Positions 41,780 through 55,225 of a stretch of 64,000 bases of DNA are shown here, in pieces. The position numbers were made by a program, and so were the translations under genes. Origin of the DNA: Hippopus hippopus (lineage: Eukaryota; Mollusca; Bivalvia; Cardiida; Cardiidae); NCBI GenBank assembly GCA_946811185.2, contig OX328105.1, forward strand, positions 39,482,845 through 39,546,844, given 5' to 3'. The notes under the pieces were generated by a model, which did not search any database, had not been told where the DNA came from, and was given only the letters and a program-made list of their open reading frames with translations. Position 1 is the stretch's first letter; every line of letters begins with the position of its first letter.

Positions 41780-44700
41780 TCATATCGAAATAAGTAACTC
41801 AGGTGGGTGGGGGGTCGGTTCAGAACCCGACCTTCTGTCACCCATTTTATTCAAAGAATTGCCCAGTGTTGCTGTCATTTGGCATGCATGTCGACTGTGC
41901 ATGCCAGCCATTCTCCAAAGAACTACATATAAGCCTTCAAATACACTTGAAAAATCATAATAAAACAAATTTTTGACTCGTAGTGGACCATTATGCGTAA
42001 TTAGGTCACAAATAAACAAAATAGTTCCTAAAGAATTAACACCGCCACGCTCATTTTTTCAAGATACGATCAAACCAACACCAAAAACACATTTTAAACC
42101 TGGCCTTTCATTTTTTCTGATAAAACAGAGTGACAAATGTGCTTCATTTTTTCTGATAAAACAGAGTGACAAATGCGCTTGATATCAAACTTTCAAATGG
42201 AACTACTTTTGACTTCTGTTGGAATGTTTTGGAAGAAAGGGGGGGACTATATATATAAGCAGGTCAATTTTCTGGGTCGAATTCAACTGCTTGGCTGGCT
42301 CAGTGGGCCAGACGGTTTGAACCTGAGCAACGCTACCTGTTTATTTCCCCATTCTCCCCCTTTTTTTGGTTTTCATTCACTCTCCCCAATTCTTAGACAT
42401 TTAACACAAATTTCAAATTCAAATCATTAATACGAATGAGTGGAAATTTTCACTCTGTTACACTGTTTTGGTGGTCTGATAGCAGGGTAAATGAACATGA
42501 GTAGTGGTTTGCTATTAGATGTTTAATCTGTGCTAGGCAGTTACAGACTGCTATCAAAGAGAATTCCTGCGGTAAAAAAAGGGGTCAGGAACAGTAACTC
42601 TTACAGGGAAAGTGTAGTCTGCAATCAGAGTGGCAAGGGTTATTTCCCATATATCATAGCACATTATCACTATTTATCTACTTTCATTTATTTCCATAGG
42701 GTTGTTTTTTCCCCAACACATATGGCTTGCTAGGCATTAGCTGGGAAGATGTCCCGAAGCGACATGATATTGCTTGTGATCGTGATGACATGCTTCAACC
42801 GCTAAATCAGGGAAACAATGATAGTGTGATCCAGCTTGGAAATCGATTGTGATGAGGACCCAATGATATATGGCATTTTGGCACATGCAATAAAACGTAA
42901 ATCTGGGTTCGCGTTCACTTCGTCGCATCGGTCGTTTGTGCACATGCTAACAGTGACAGTAATTTTGTCATTCTGATTGGGGACAATTCAATCAGAAAAG
43001 TGTGTGTTTTCCAATATTTTTCTTCCCAACAAGTAATTAAGAAAAACAGCATTATTAGTGCCTTTTGTCCAGTTCATGTTTTCACGTCCGTGTAAGTGCC
43101 ATACATCGCAGGGTCATCTTTGAAACCGATTTCATTTTCTACTCTACTTCTAGCTGTTGTTCGCATTCTGACGATATGTCATTGCGGGCATGAAAAGACA
43201 TATACATGTGTAATTTGCAAAATTTTTGCCCGCTTCAGCCTGCCAAAGTGAAACCTGACAAACCCTTTTTGGTCTTTCAGCATTACCATGCGACATTAAT
43301 TGATAAGCCCTTTAAACCTATCAGGCTATTCTAAAAGCAACACTGAGCAAATTTCCCCCTGACAGCACTGAAGAAAACTAACCCTGCTTTTTTCATGATT
43401 CATTTTTTATTTATTTTCTTTCTCCCACATCTTTCCTGTCAAAACATACCATCAGTAAAAACCCAAACTACTTTCTTGCTGTTCTCAACAACTTCAAGTA
43501 GAGAAAGGGGCTCTTGAAATTTTGTTTGCTTTGCTTGTTTTTGGGCAACAGCTGCAAGTTGCTTCTGAAAAAGTAGTCTCTCTGGTTTAATCAATTTGGC
43601 TATGATTCTTCATGATGTTTACTTAGAGAATTGATGGTCTCAACATATCCAAAGTTTCAGTGTGAGACACGGAAGCTGATCTGAACAATAGATAGGCAGT
43701 TCATATCGAAATAAGTAACTCAGGTGGGTGGGGGGTCGGTTCAGAACCCGACCTTCTGTCACCCATTTTATTCAAAGAATTGCCCAGTGTTGCTGTCATT
43801 TGGCATGCATGTCGACTGTGCATGCCAGCCATTCTCCAAAGAACTACATATAAGCCTTCAAATACACTTGAAAAATCATAATAAAACAAATTTTTGACTC
43901 GTAGTGGACCATTATGCGTAATTAGGTCACAAATAAACAAAATAGTTCCTAAAGAATTAACACCGCCACGCTCATTTTTTCAAGATACGATCAAACCAAC
44001 ACCAAAAACACATTTTAAACCTGGCCTTTCATTTTTTCTGATAAAACAGAGTGACAAATGTGCTTCATTTTTTCTGATAAAACAGAGTGACAAATGCGCT
44101 TGATATCAAACTTTCAAATGGAACTACTTTTGACTTCTGTTGGAATGTTTTGGAAGAAAGGGGGGGACTATATATATAAGCAGGTCAATTTTCTGGGTCG
44201 AATTCAACTGCTTGGCTGGCTCAGTGGGCCAGACGGTTTGAACCTGAGCAACGCTACCTGTTTATTTCCCCATTTTCCCCCTTTTTTTGGTTTTCATTCA
44301 CTCTCCCCAATTCTTAGACATTTAACACAAATTTCAAATTCAAATCATTAATACGAATGAGTGGAAATTTTCACTCTGTTACACTGTTTTGGTGGTCTGA
44401 TAGCAGGGTAAATGAACATGAGTAGTGGTTTGCTATTAGATGTTTAATCTGTGCTAGGCAGTTACAGACTGCTATCAAAGAGAATTCCTGCGGTAAAAAA
44501 AGGGGTCAGGAACAGTAACTCTTACAGGGAAAGTGTAGTCTGCAATCAGAGTGGCAAGGGTTATTTCCCATATATCATAGCACATTATCACTATTTATCT
44601 ACTTTCATTTATTTCCATAGGGTTGTTTTTTCCCCAACACATATGGCTTGCTAGGCATTAGCTGGGAAGATGTCCCGAAGCGACATGATGTTGCTTGTGA

Positions 44701-47700
44701 TCGTGATGACATGCTTCAACCGCTAAATCAGGGAAACAATGATAGTGTGATCCAGCTTGGAAATCGATTGTGATGAGGACCCAATGATATATGGCATTTT
44801 GGCACATGCAATAAAACGTAAATCTGGGTTCGCGTTCACTTCGTCGCATCGGTCGTTTGTGCACATGCTAACAGTGACAGTAATTTTGTCATTCTGATTG
44901 GGGACAATCCAATCAGAAAAGTGTGTGTTTCCAATATTTTTCTTCCCAACAAGTAATTAAGAAAAACAGCATTATTAGTGCCTTTTGTCCAGTTCATGTT
45001 TTCACGTCCGTGTAAGTGCCATACATCGCAGGGTCATCTTTGAAACCGATTTCATTTTCTACTCTACTTCTAGCTGTTGTTCGCATTCTGACGATATGTC
45101 ATTGCGGGCATGAAAAGACATATACATGTGTAATTTGCAAAATTTTTGCCCGCTTCAGCCTGCCAAAGTGAAACCTGACAAACCCTTTTTGGTCTTTCAG
45201 CATTACCATGCGACATTAATTGATAAACCCTTTAAACCTATCAGGCTATTCCAAAAGCAACACTGAGCAAATTTCCCCCTGACAGCACTGAAGAAAACTA
45301 ACCCTGCTTTTTTCATGATTCATTTTTTATTTATTTTCTTTCTCCCACATCTTTCCTGTCAAAACATACCATTAGTAAAAACCCAAACTACTTTCTTGCT
45401 GTTCTCAACAACTTCAAGTAGAGAAAGGGGCTCTTGAAATTTTGTTTGCTTTGCTTGTTTTTGGGCAACAGCTGCAAGTTGCTTCTGAAAAAGTAGTCTC
45501 TCTGGTTTAATCAATTTGGCTATGATTCTTCATGATGTTTACTTAGAGAATTGATGGTCTCAACATATCCAAAGTTTCAGTGTGAGACACGGAAGCTGAT
45601 CTGAACAATAGATAGGCAGTTCATATCGAAATAAGTAACTCAGGTGGGTGGGGGGTCGGTTCAGAACCCGACCTTCTGTCACCCATTTTATTCAAAGAAT
45701 TGCCCAGTGTTGCTGTCATTTGGCATGCATGTCGACTGTGCATGCCAGCCATTCTCCAAAGAACTACATATAAGCCTTCAAATACACTTGAAAAATCATA
45801 ATAAAACAAATTTTTGACTCGTAGTGGACCATTATGCGTAATTAGGTCACAAATAAACAAAATAGTTCCTAAAGAATTAACACCGCCACGCTCATTTTTT
45901 CAAGATACGATCAAACCAACACCAAAAACACATTTTAAACCTGGCCTTTCATTTTTTCTGATAAAACAGAGTGACAAATGTGCTTCATTTTTTCTGATAA
46001 AACAGAGTGACAAATGCGCTTGATATCAAACTTTCAAATGGAACTACTTTTGACTTCTGTTGGAATGTTTTGGAAGAAAGGGGGGGACTATATATATAAG
46101 CAGGTCAATTTTCTGGGTCGAATTCAACTGCTTGGCTGGCTCAGTGGGCCAGACGGTTTGAACCTGAGCAACGCTACCTGTTTATTTCCCCATTTTCCCC
46201 CTTTTTTTGGTTTTCATTCACTCTCCCCAATTCTTAGACATTTAACACAAATTTCAAATTCAAATCATTAATACGAATGAGTGGAAATTTTCACTCTGTT
46301 ACACTGTTTTGGTGGTCTGATAGCAGGGTAAATGAACATGAGTAGTGGTTTGCTATTAGATGTTTAATCTGTGCTAGGCAGTTACAGACTGCTATCAAAG
46401 AGAATTCCTGCGGTAAAAAAAGGGGTCAGGAACAGTAACTCTTACAGGGAAAGTGTAGTCTGCAATCAGAGTGGCAAGGGTTATTTCCCATATATCATAG
46501 CACATTATCACTATTTATCTACTTTCATTTATTTCCATAGGGTTGTTTTTTCCCCAACACATATGGCTTGCTAGGCATTAGCTGGGAAGATGTCCCGAAG
46601 CGACATGATATTGCTTGTGATCGTGATGACATGCTTCAAGCGCTAAATCAGGGAAACAATGATAGTGTGATCCAGCTTGGAAATCGATTGTGATGAGGAC
46701 CCAATGATATATGGCATTTTGGCACATGCAATAAAACGTAAATCTGGGTTCGCGTTCACTTCGTCGCATCGGTCGTTTGTGCACATGCTAACAGTGACAG
46801 TAATTTTGTCATTCTGATTGGGGACAATTCAATCAGAAAAGTGTGTGTTTTCCAATATTTTTCTTCCCAACAAGTAATTAAGAAAAACAGCATTATTAGT
46901 GCCTTTTGTCCAGTTCATGTTTTCATGTCCGTGTAAGTGCCATACATCGCAGGGTCATCTTTGAAACCGATTTCATTTTCTACTCTACTTCTAGCTGTTG
47001 TTCGCATTCTGATGATATGTCATTGCGGGCATGAAAAGACATATACATGTGTAATTTGCAAAATTTTTGCCCGCTTCAGCCTGCCAAAGTGAAACCTGAC
47101 AAACCCTTTTTGGTCTTTCAGCATTACCATGCGACATTAATTGATAAGCCCTTTAAACCTATCAGGCTATTCCAAAAGCAACACTGAGCAAATTTCCCCC
47201 TGACAGCACTGAAGAAAACTAACCCTGCTTTTTTCATGATTCATTTTTTATTTATTTTCTTTCTCCCACATCTTTCCTGTCAAAACATACCATCAATAAA
47301 GACCCAAACTACTTTTTTGCTGTTCTCAACAACTTCAAGTAGAGAAAGGGGCTCTTGAAATTTTGTTTGCTTTGCTTGTTTTTGGGCAACAGCTGCAAGT
47401 TGCTTCTGAAAAAGTAGTCTCTCTGGTTTAATCAATTTGGCTATGATTCTTCATGATGTTTACTTAGAGAATTGATGGTCTCAACATATCCAAAGTTTCA
47501 GTGTGAGACACGGAAGCTGATCTGAACAATAGATAGGCAGTTCATATCGAAATAAGTAACTCAGGTGGGTGGGGGGTCGGTTCAGAACCCGACCTTCTGT
47601 CACCCATTTTATTCAAAGAATTGCCCAGTGTTGCTGTCATTTGGCATGCATGTCGACTGTGCATGCCAGCCATTCTCCAAAGAACTACATATAAGCCTTC

Positions 47701-49462
47701 AAATACACTTGAAAAATCATAATAAAACAAATTTTTGACTCGTAGTGGACCATTATGCGTAATTAGGTCACAAATAAACAAAATAGTTCCTAAAGAATTA
47801 ACACCGCCACGCTCATTTTTTCAAGATACGATCAAACCAACACCAAAAACACATTTTAAACCTGGCCTTTCATTTTTTCTGATAAAACAGAGTGACAAAT
47901 GTGCTTCATTTTTTCTGATAAAACAGAGTGACAAATGCGCTTGATATCAAACTTTCAAATGGAACTACTTTTGACTTCTGTTGGAATGTTTTGGAAGAAA
48001 GGGGGGGACTATATATATAAGCAGGTCAATTTTCTGGGTCGAATTCAACTGCTTGGCTGGCTCAGTGGGCCAGACGGTTTGAACCTGAGCAACGCTACCT
48101 GTTTATTTCCCCATTTTCCCCCTTTTTTTGGTTTTCATTCACTCTCCCCAATTCTTAGACATTTAACACAAATTTCAAATTCAAATCATTAATACGAATG
48201 AGTGGAAATTTTCACTCTGTTACACTGTTTTGGTGGTCTGATAGCAGGGTAAATGAACATGAGTAGTGGTTTGCTATTAGATGTTTAATCTGTGCTAGGC
48301 AGTTACAGACTGCTATCAAAGAGAATTCCTGCGGTAAAAAAAGGGGTCAGGAACAGTAACTCTTACAGGGAAAGTGTAGTCTGCAATCAGAGTGGCAAGG
48401 GTTATAGCCCATATATCATAGCACATTATCACTATTTATCTACTTTCATTTATTTCCATAGGGTTGTTTTTTCCCCAACACATATGGCTTGCTAGGCATT
48501 AGCTGGGAAGATTTCCCGAAGCGACATGATATTGCTTGTGATCGTGATGACATGCTTCAAGCGCTAAATCAGGGAAACAATGATAGTGTGATCCAGCTTG
48601 GAAATCGATTGTGATGAGGACCCAATGATATATGGCATTTTGGCACATGCAATAAAACGTAAATCTGGGTTCGCGTTCACTTCGTCGCATCGGTCGTTTG
48701 TGCACATGCTAACAGTGACAGTAATTTTGTCATTCTGATTGGGGACAATTCAATCAGAAAAGTGTGTGTTTTCCAATATTTTTCTTCCCAACAAGTAATT
48801 AAGAAAAACAGCATTATTAGTGCCTTTTGTCCAGTTCATGTTTTCACATCCGTGTAAGTGCCATACATCGCAGGGTCATCTTTGAAACCGATTTCATTTT
48901 CTACTCTACTTCTAGCTGTTGTTCGCATTCTGACGATATGTCATTGCGGGCATGAAAAGACATATACATGTGTAATTTGCAAAATTTTTGCCCGCTTCAG
49001 CCTGCCAAAGTGAAACCTGACAAACCCTTTTTGGTCTTTCAGCATTACCATGCGACATTAATTGATAAGCCCTTTAAACCTATCAGGCTATTCCAAAAGC
49101 AACACTGAGCAAATTTCCCCCTGACAGCACTGAAGAAAACTAACCCTGCTTTTTTCATGATTCATTTTTTATTTATTTTCTTTCTTCCACATCTTTCCTG
49201 TCAAAACATACCATCAGTAAAAACCCAAACTACTTTCTTGCTGTTCTCAACAACTTCAAGTAGAGAAAGGGGCTCTTGAAATTTTGTTTGCTTTGCTTGT
49301 TTTTGGGCAACAGCTGCAAGTTGCTTCTGAAAAAGTAGTCTCTCTGGTTTAATCAATTTGGCTATGATTCTTCATGATGTTTACTTAGAGAATTGATGGT
49401 CTCAACATATCCAAAGTTTCAGTGTGAGACACGGAAGCTGATCTGAACAATAGATAGGCAGT
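41780..49462. repeat. Higher-order repeat unit 2 (monomers A-B-C-D)
   Basis: Second copy of the four-monomer unit, 7,683 bp. A starts at 41,780, B at 43,701 (with the 1-bp T deletion), C at 45,621 and D at 47,542. All the A, B, C and D diagnostic variants listed for unit 1 are present in the same order. Differences from unit 1 are few, for example 'attctaaaag' in A near 43,327 and 'ttcatgtccg' in C near 46,922. Confidence 0.85.
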
Positions 49463-52400
49463 TCATATCGAAATAAGTAACTCAGGTGGGTGGGGGGTCG
49501 GTTCAGAACCCGACCTTCTGTCACCCATTTTATTCAAAGAATTGCCCAGTGTTGCTGTCATTTGGCATGCATGTCGACTGTGCATGCCAGCCATTCTCCA
49601 AAGAACTACATATAAGCCTTCAAATACACTTGAAAAATCATAATAAAACAAATTTTTGACTCGTAGTGGACCATTATGCGTAATTAGGTCACAAATAAAC
49701 AAAATAGTTCCTAAAGAATTAACACCGCCACGCTCATTTTTTCAAGATACGATCAAACCAACACCAAAAACACATTTTAAACCTGGCCTTTCATTTTTTC
49801 TGATAAAACAGAGTGACAAATGTGCTTCATTTTTTCTGATAAAACAGAGTGACAAATGCGCTTGATATCAAACTTTCAAATGGAACTACTTTTGACTTCT
49901 GTTGGAATGTTTTGGAAGAAAGGGGGGGACTATATATATAAGCAGGTCAATTTTCTGGGTCGAATTCAACTGCTTGGCTGGCTCAGTGGGCCAGACGGTT
50001 TGAACCTGAGCAACGCTACCTGTTTATTTCCCCATTCTCCCCCTTTTTTTGGTTTTCATTCACTCTCCCCAATTCTTAGACATTTAACACAAATTTCAAA
50101 TTCAAATCATTAATACGAATGAGTGGAAATTTTCACTCTGTTACACTGTTTTGGTGGTCTGATAGCAGGGTAAATGAACATGAGTAGTGGTTTGCTATTA
50201 GATGTTTAATCTGTGCTAGGCAGTTACAGACTGCTATCAAAGAGAATTCCTGCGGTAAAAAAAGGGGTCAGGAACAGTAACTCTTACAGGGAAAGTGTAG
50301 TCTGCAATCAGAGTGGCAAGGGTTATTTCCCATATATCATAGCACATTATCACTATTTATCTACTTTCATTTATTTCCATAGGGTTGTTTTTTCCCCAAC
50401 ACATATGGCTTGCTAGGCATTAGCTGGGAAGATGTCCCGAAGCGACATGATATTGCTTGTGATCGTGATGACATGCTTCAACCGCTAAATCAGGGAAACA
50501 ATGATAGTGTGATCCAGCTTGGAAATCGATTGTGATGAGGACCCAATGATATATGGCATTTTGGCACATGCAATAAAACGTAAATCTGGGTTCGCGTTCA
50601 CTTCGTCGCATCGGTCGTTTGTGCACATGCTAACAGTGACAGTAATTTTGTCATTCTGATTGGGGACAATTCAATCAGAAAAGTGTGTGTTTTCCAATAT
50701 TTTTCTTCCCAACAAGTAATTAAGAAAAACAGCATTATTAGTGCCTTTTGTCCAGTTCATGTTTTCACGTCCGTGTAAGTGCCATACATCGCAGGGTCAT
50801 CTTTGAAACCGATTTCATTTTCTACTCTACTTCTAGCTGTTGTTCGCATTCTGACGATATGTCATTGCGGGCATGAAAAGACATATACATGTGTAATTTG
50901 CAAAATTTTTGCCCGCTTCAGCCTGCCAAAGTGAAACCTGACAAACCCTTTTTGGTCTTTCAGCATTACCATGCGACATTAATTGATAAGCCCTTTAAAC
51001 CTATCAGGCTATTCCAAAAGCAACACTGAGCAAATTTCCCCCTGACAGCACTGAAGAAAACTAACCCTGCTTTTTTCATGATTCATTTTTTATTTATTTT
51101 CTTTCTCCCACATCTTTCCTGTCAAAACATACCATCAGTAAAAACCCAAACTACTTTCTTGCTGTTCTCAACAACTTCAAGTAGAGAAAGGGGCTCTTGA
51201 AATTTTGTTTGCTTTGCTTGTTTTTGGGCAACAGCTGCAAGTTGCTTCTGAAAAAGTAGTCTCTCTGGTTTAATCAATTTGGCTATGATTCTTCATGATG
51301 TTTACTTAGAGAATTGATGGTCTCAACATATCCAAAGTTTCAGTGTGAGACACGGAAGCTGATCTGAACAATAGATAGGCAGTTCATATCGAAATAAGTA
51401 ACTCAGGTGGGTGGGGGGTCGGTTCAGAACCCGACCTTCTGTCACCCATTTTATTCAAAGAATTGCCCAGTGTTGCTGTCATTTGGCATGCATGTCGACT
51501 GTGCATGCCAGCCATTCTCCAAAGAACTACATATAAGCCTTCAAATACACTTGAAAAATCATAATAAAACAAATTTTTGACTCGTAGTGGACCATTATGC
51601 GTAATTAGGTCACAAATAAACAAAATAGTTCCTAAAGAATTAACACCGCCACGCTCATTTTTTCAAGATACGATCAAACCAACACCAAAAACACATTTTA
51701 AACCTGGCCTTTCATTTTTTCTGATAAAACAGAGTGACAAATGTGCTTCATTTTTTCTGATAAAACAGAGTGACAAATGCGCTTGATATCAAACTTTCAA
51801 ATGGAACTACTTTTGACTTCTGTTGGAATGTTTTGGAAGAAAGGGGGGGACTATATATATAAGCAGGTCAATTTTCTGGGTCGAATTCAACTGCTTGGCT
51901 GGCTCAGTGGGCCAGACGGTTTGAACCTGAGCAACGCTACCTGTTTATTTCCCCATTTTCCCCCTTTTTTTGGTTTTCATTCACTCTCCCCAATTCTTAG
52001 ACATTTAACACAAATTTCAAATTCAAATCATTAATACGAATGAGTGGAAATTTTCACTCTGTTACACTGTTTTGGTGGTCTGATAGCAGGGTAAATGAAC
52101 ATGAGTAGTGGTTTGCTATTAGATGTTTAATCTGTGCTAGGCAGTTACAGACTGCTATCAAAGAGAATTCCTGCGGTAAAAAAAGGGGTCAGGAACAGTA
52201 ACTCTTACAGGGAAAGTGTAGTCTGCAATCAGAGTGGCAAGGGTTATTTCCCATATATCATAGCACATTATCACTATTTATCTACTTTCATTTATTTCCA
52301 TAGGGTTGTTTTTTCCCCAACACATATGGCTTGCTAGGCATTAGCTGGGAAGATGTCCCGAAGCGACATGATGTTGCTTGTGATCGTGATGACATGCTTC

Positions 52401-55225
52401 AACCGCTAAATCAGGGAAACAATGATAGTGTGATCCAGCTTGGAAATCGATTGTGATGAGGACCCAATGATATATGGCATTTTGGCACATGCAATAAAAC
52501 GTAAATCTGGGTTCGCGTTCACTTCGTCGCATCGGTCGTTTGTGCACATGCTAACAGTGACAGTAATTTTGTCATTCTGATTGGGGACAATCCAATCAGA
52601 AAAGTGTGTGTTTTCCAATATTTTTCTTCCCAACAAGTAATTAAGAAAAACAGCATTATTAGTGCCTTTTGTCCAGTTCATGTTTTCACGTCCGTGTAAG
52701 TGCCATACATCGCAGGGTCATCTTTGAAACCGATTTCATTTTCTACTCTACTTCTAGCTGTTGTTCGCATTCTGACGATATGTCATTGCGGGCATGAAAA
52801 GACATATACATGTGTAATTTGCAAAATTTTTGCCCGCTTCAGCCTGCCAAAGTGAAACCTGACAAACCCTTTTTGGTCTTTCAGCATTACCATGCGACAT
52901 TAATTGATAAACCCTTTAAACCTATCAGGCTATTCCAAAAGCAACACTGAGCAAATTTCCCCCTGACAGCACTGAAGAAAACTAACCCTGCTTTTTTCAT
53001 GATTCATTTTTTATTTATTTTCTTTCTCCCACATCTTTCCTGTCAAAACATACCATTAGTAAAAACCCAAACTACTTTCTTGCTGTTCTCAACAACTTCA
53101 AGTAGAGAAAGGGGCTCTTGAAATTTTGTTTGCTTTGCTTGTTTTTGGGCAACAGCTGCAAGTTGCTTCTGAAAAAGTAGTCTCTCTGGTTTAATCAATT
53201 TGGCTATGATTCTTCATGATGTTTACTTAGAGAATTGATGGTCTCAACATATCCAAAGTTTCAGTGTGAGACACGGAAGCTGATCTGAACAATAGATAGG
53301 CAGTTCATATCGAAATAAGTAACTCAGGTGGGTGGGGGGTCGGTTCAGAACCCGACCTTCTGTCACCCATTTTATTCAAAGAATTGCCCAGTGTTGCTGT
53401 CATTTGGCATGCATGTCGACTGTGCATGCCAGCCATTCTCCAAAGAACTACATATAAGCCTTCAAATACACTTGAAAAATCATAATAAAACAAATTTTTG
53501 ACTCGTAGTGGACCATTATGCGTAATTAGGTCACAAATAAACAAAATAGTTCCTAAAGAATTAACACCGCCACGCTCATTTTTTCAAGATACGATCAAAC
53601 CAACACCAAAAACACATTTTAAACCTGGCCTTTCATTTTTTCTGATAAAACAGAGTGACAAATGTGCTTCATTTTTTCTGATAAAACAGAGTGACAAATG
53701 CGCTTGATATCAAACTTTCAAATGGAACTACTTTTGACTTCTGTTGGAATGTTTTGGAAGAAAGGGGGGGACTATATATATAAGCAGGTCAATTTTCTGG
53801 GTCGAATTCAACTGCTTGGCTGGCTCAGTGGGCCAGACGGTTTGAACCTGAGCAACGCTACCTGTTTATTTCCCCATTTTCCCCCTTTTTTTGGTTTTCA
53901 TTCACTCTCCCCAATTCTTAGACATTTAACACAAATTTCAAATTCAAATCATTAATACGAATGAGTGGAAATTTTCACTCTGTTACACTGTTTTGGTGGT
54001 CTGATAGCAGGGTAAATGAACATGAGTAGTGGTTTGCTATTAGATGTTTAATCTGTGCTAGGCAGTTACAGACTGCTATCAAAGAGAATTCCTGCGGTAA
54101 AAAAAGGGGTCAGGAACAGTAACTCTTACAGGGAAAGTGTAGTCTGCAATCAGAGTGGCAAGGGTTATAGCCCATATATCATAGCACATTATCACTATTT
54201 ATCTACTTTCATTTATTTCCATAGGGTTGTTTTTTCCCCAACACATATGGCTTGCTAGGCATTAGCTGGGAAGATTTCCCGAAGCGACATGATATTGCTT
54301 GTGATCGTGATGACATGCTTCAACCGCTAAATCAGGGAAACAATGATAGTGTGATCCAGCTTGGAAATCGATTGTGATGAGGACCCAATGATATATGGCA
54401 TTTTGGCACATGCAATAAAACGTAAATCTGGGTTCGCGTTCACTTCGTCGCATCGGTCGTTTGTGCACATGCTAACAGTGACAGTAATTTTGTCATTCTG
54501 ATTGGGGACAATTCAATCAGAAAAGTGTGTGTTTTCCAATATTTTTCTTCCCAACAAGTAATTAAGAAAAACAGCATTATTAGTGCCTTTTGTCCAGTTC
54601 ATGTTTTCACATCCGTGTAAGTGCCATACATCGCAGGGTCATCTTTGAAACCGATTTCATTTTCTACTCTACTTCTAGCTGTTGTTCGCATTCTGACGAT
54701 ATGTCATTGCGGGCATGAAAAGACATATACATGTGTAATTTGCAAAATTTTTGCCCGCTTCAGCCTGCCAAAGTGAAACCTGACAAACCCTTTTTGGTCT
54801 TTCAGCATTACCATGCGACATTAATTGATAAGCCCTTTAAACCTATCAGGCTATTCCAAAAGCAACACTGAGCAAATTTCCCCCTGACAGCACTGAAGAA
54901 AACTAACCCTGCTTTTTTCATGATTCATTTTTTATTTATTTTCTTTCTTCCACATCTTTCCTGTCAAAACATACCATCAGTAAAAACCCAAACTACTTTC
55001 TTGCTGTTCTCAACAACTTCAAGTAGAGAAAGGGGCTCTTGAAATTTTGTTTGCTTTGCTTGTTTTTGGGCAACAGCTGCAAGTTGCTTCTGAAAAAGTA
55101 GTCTCTCTGGTTTAATCAATTTGGCTATGATTCTTCATGATGTTTACTTAGAGAATTGATGGTCTCAACATATCCAAAGTTTCAGTGTGAGACACGGAAG
55201 CTGATCTGAACAATAGATAGGCAGT
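49463..55225. repeat. Higher-order repeat unit 3, lacking monomer C (A-B-D)
   Basis: Third copy, 5,763 bp. A starts at 49,463 and B at 51,384. The next monomer, at 53,305, carries all four D markers ('ttatagccc', 'aagatttcccg', 'cacatccgtg', 'tttcttccacatc') and none of the C markers. One complete monomer C is therefore absent, as expected from unequal exchange in register. D in this unit has 'ttcaaccgc' where the earlier D copies have 'ttcaagcgc'. Confidence 0.8.
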
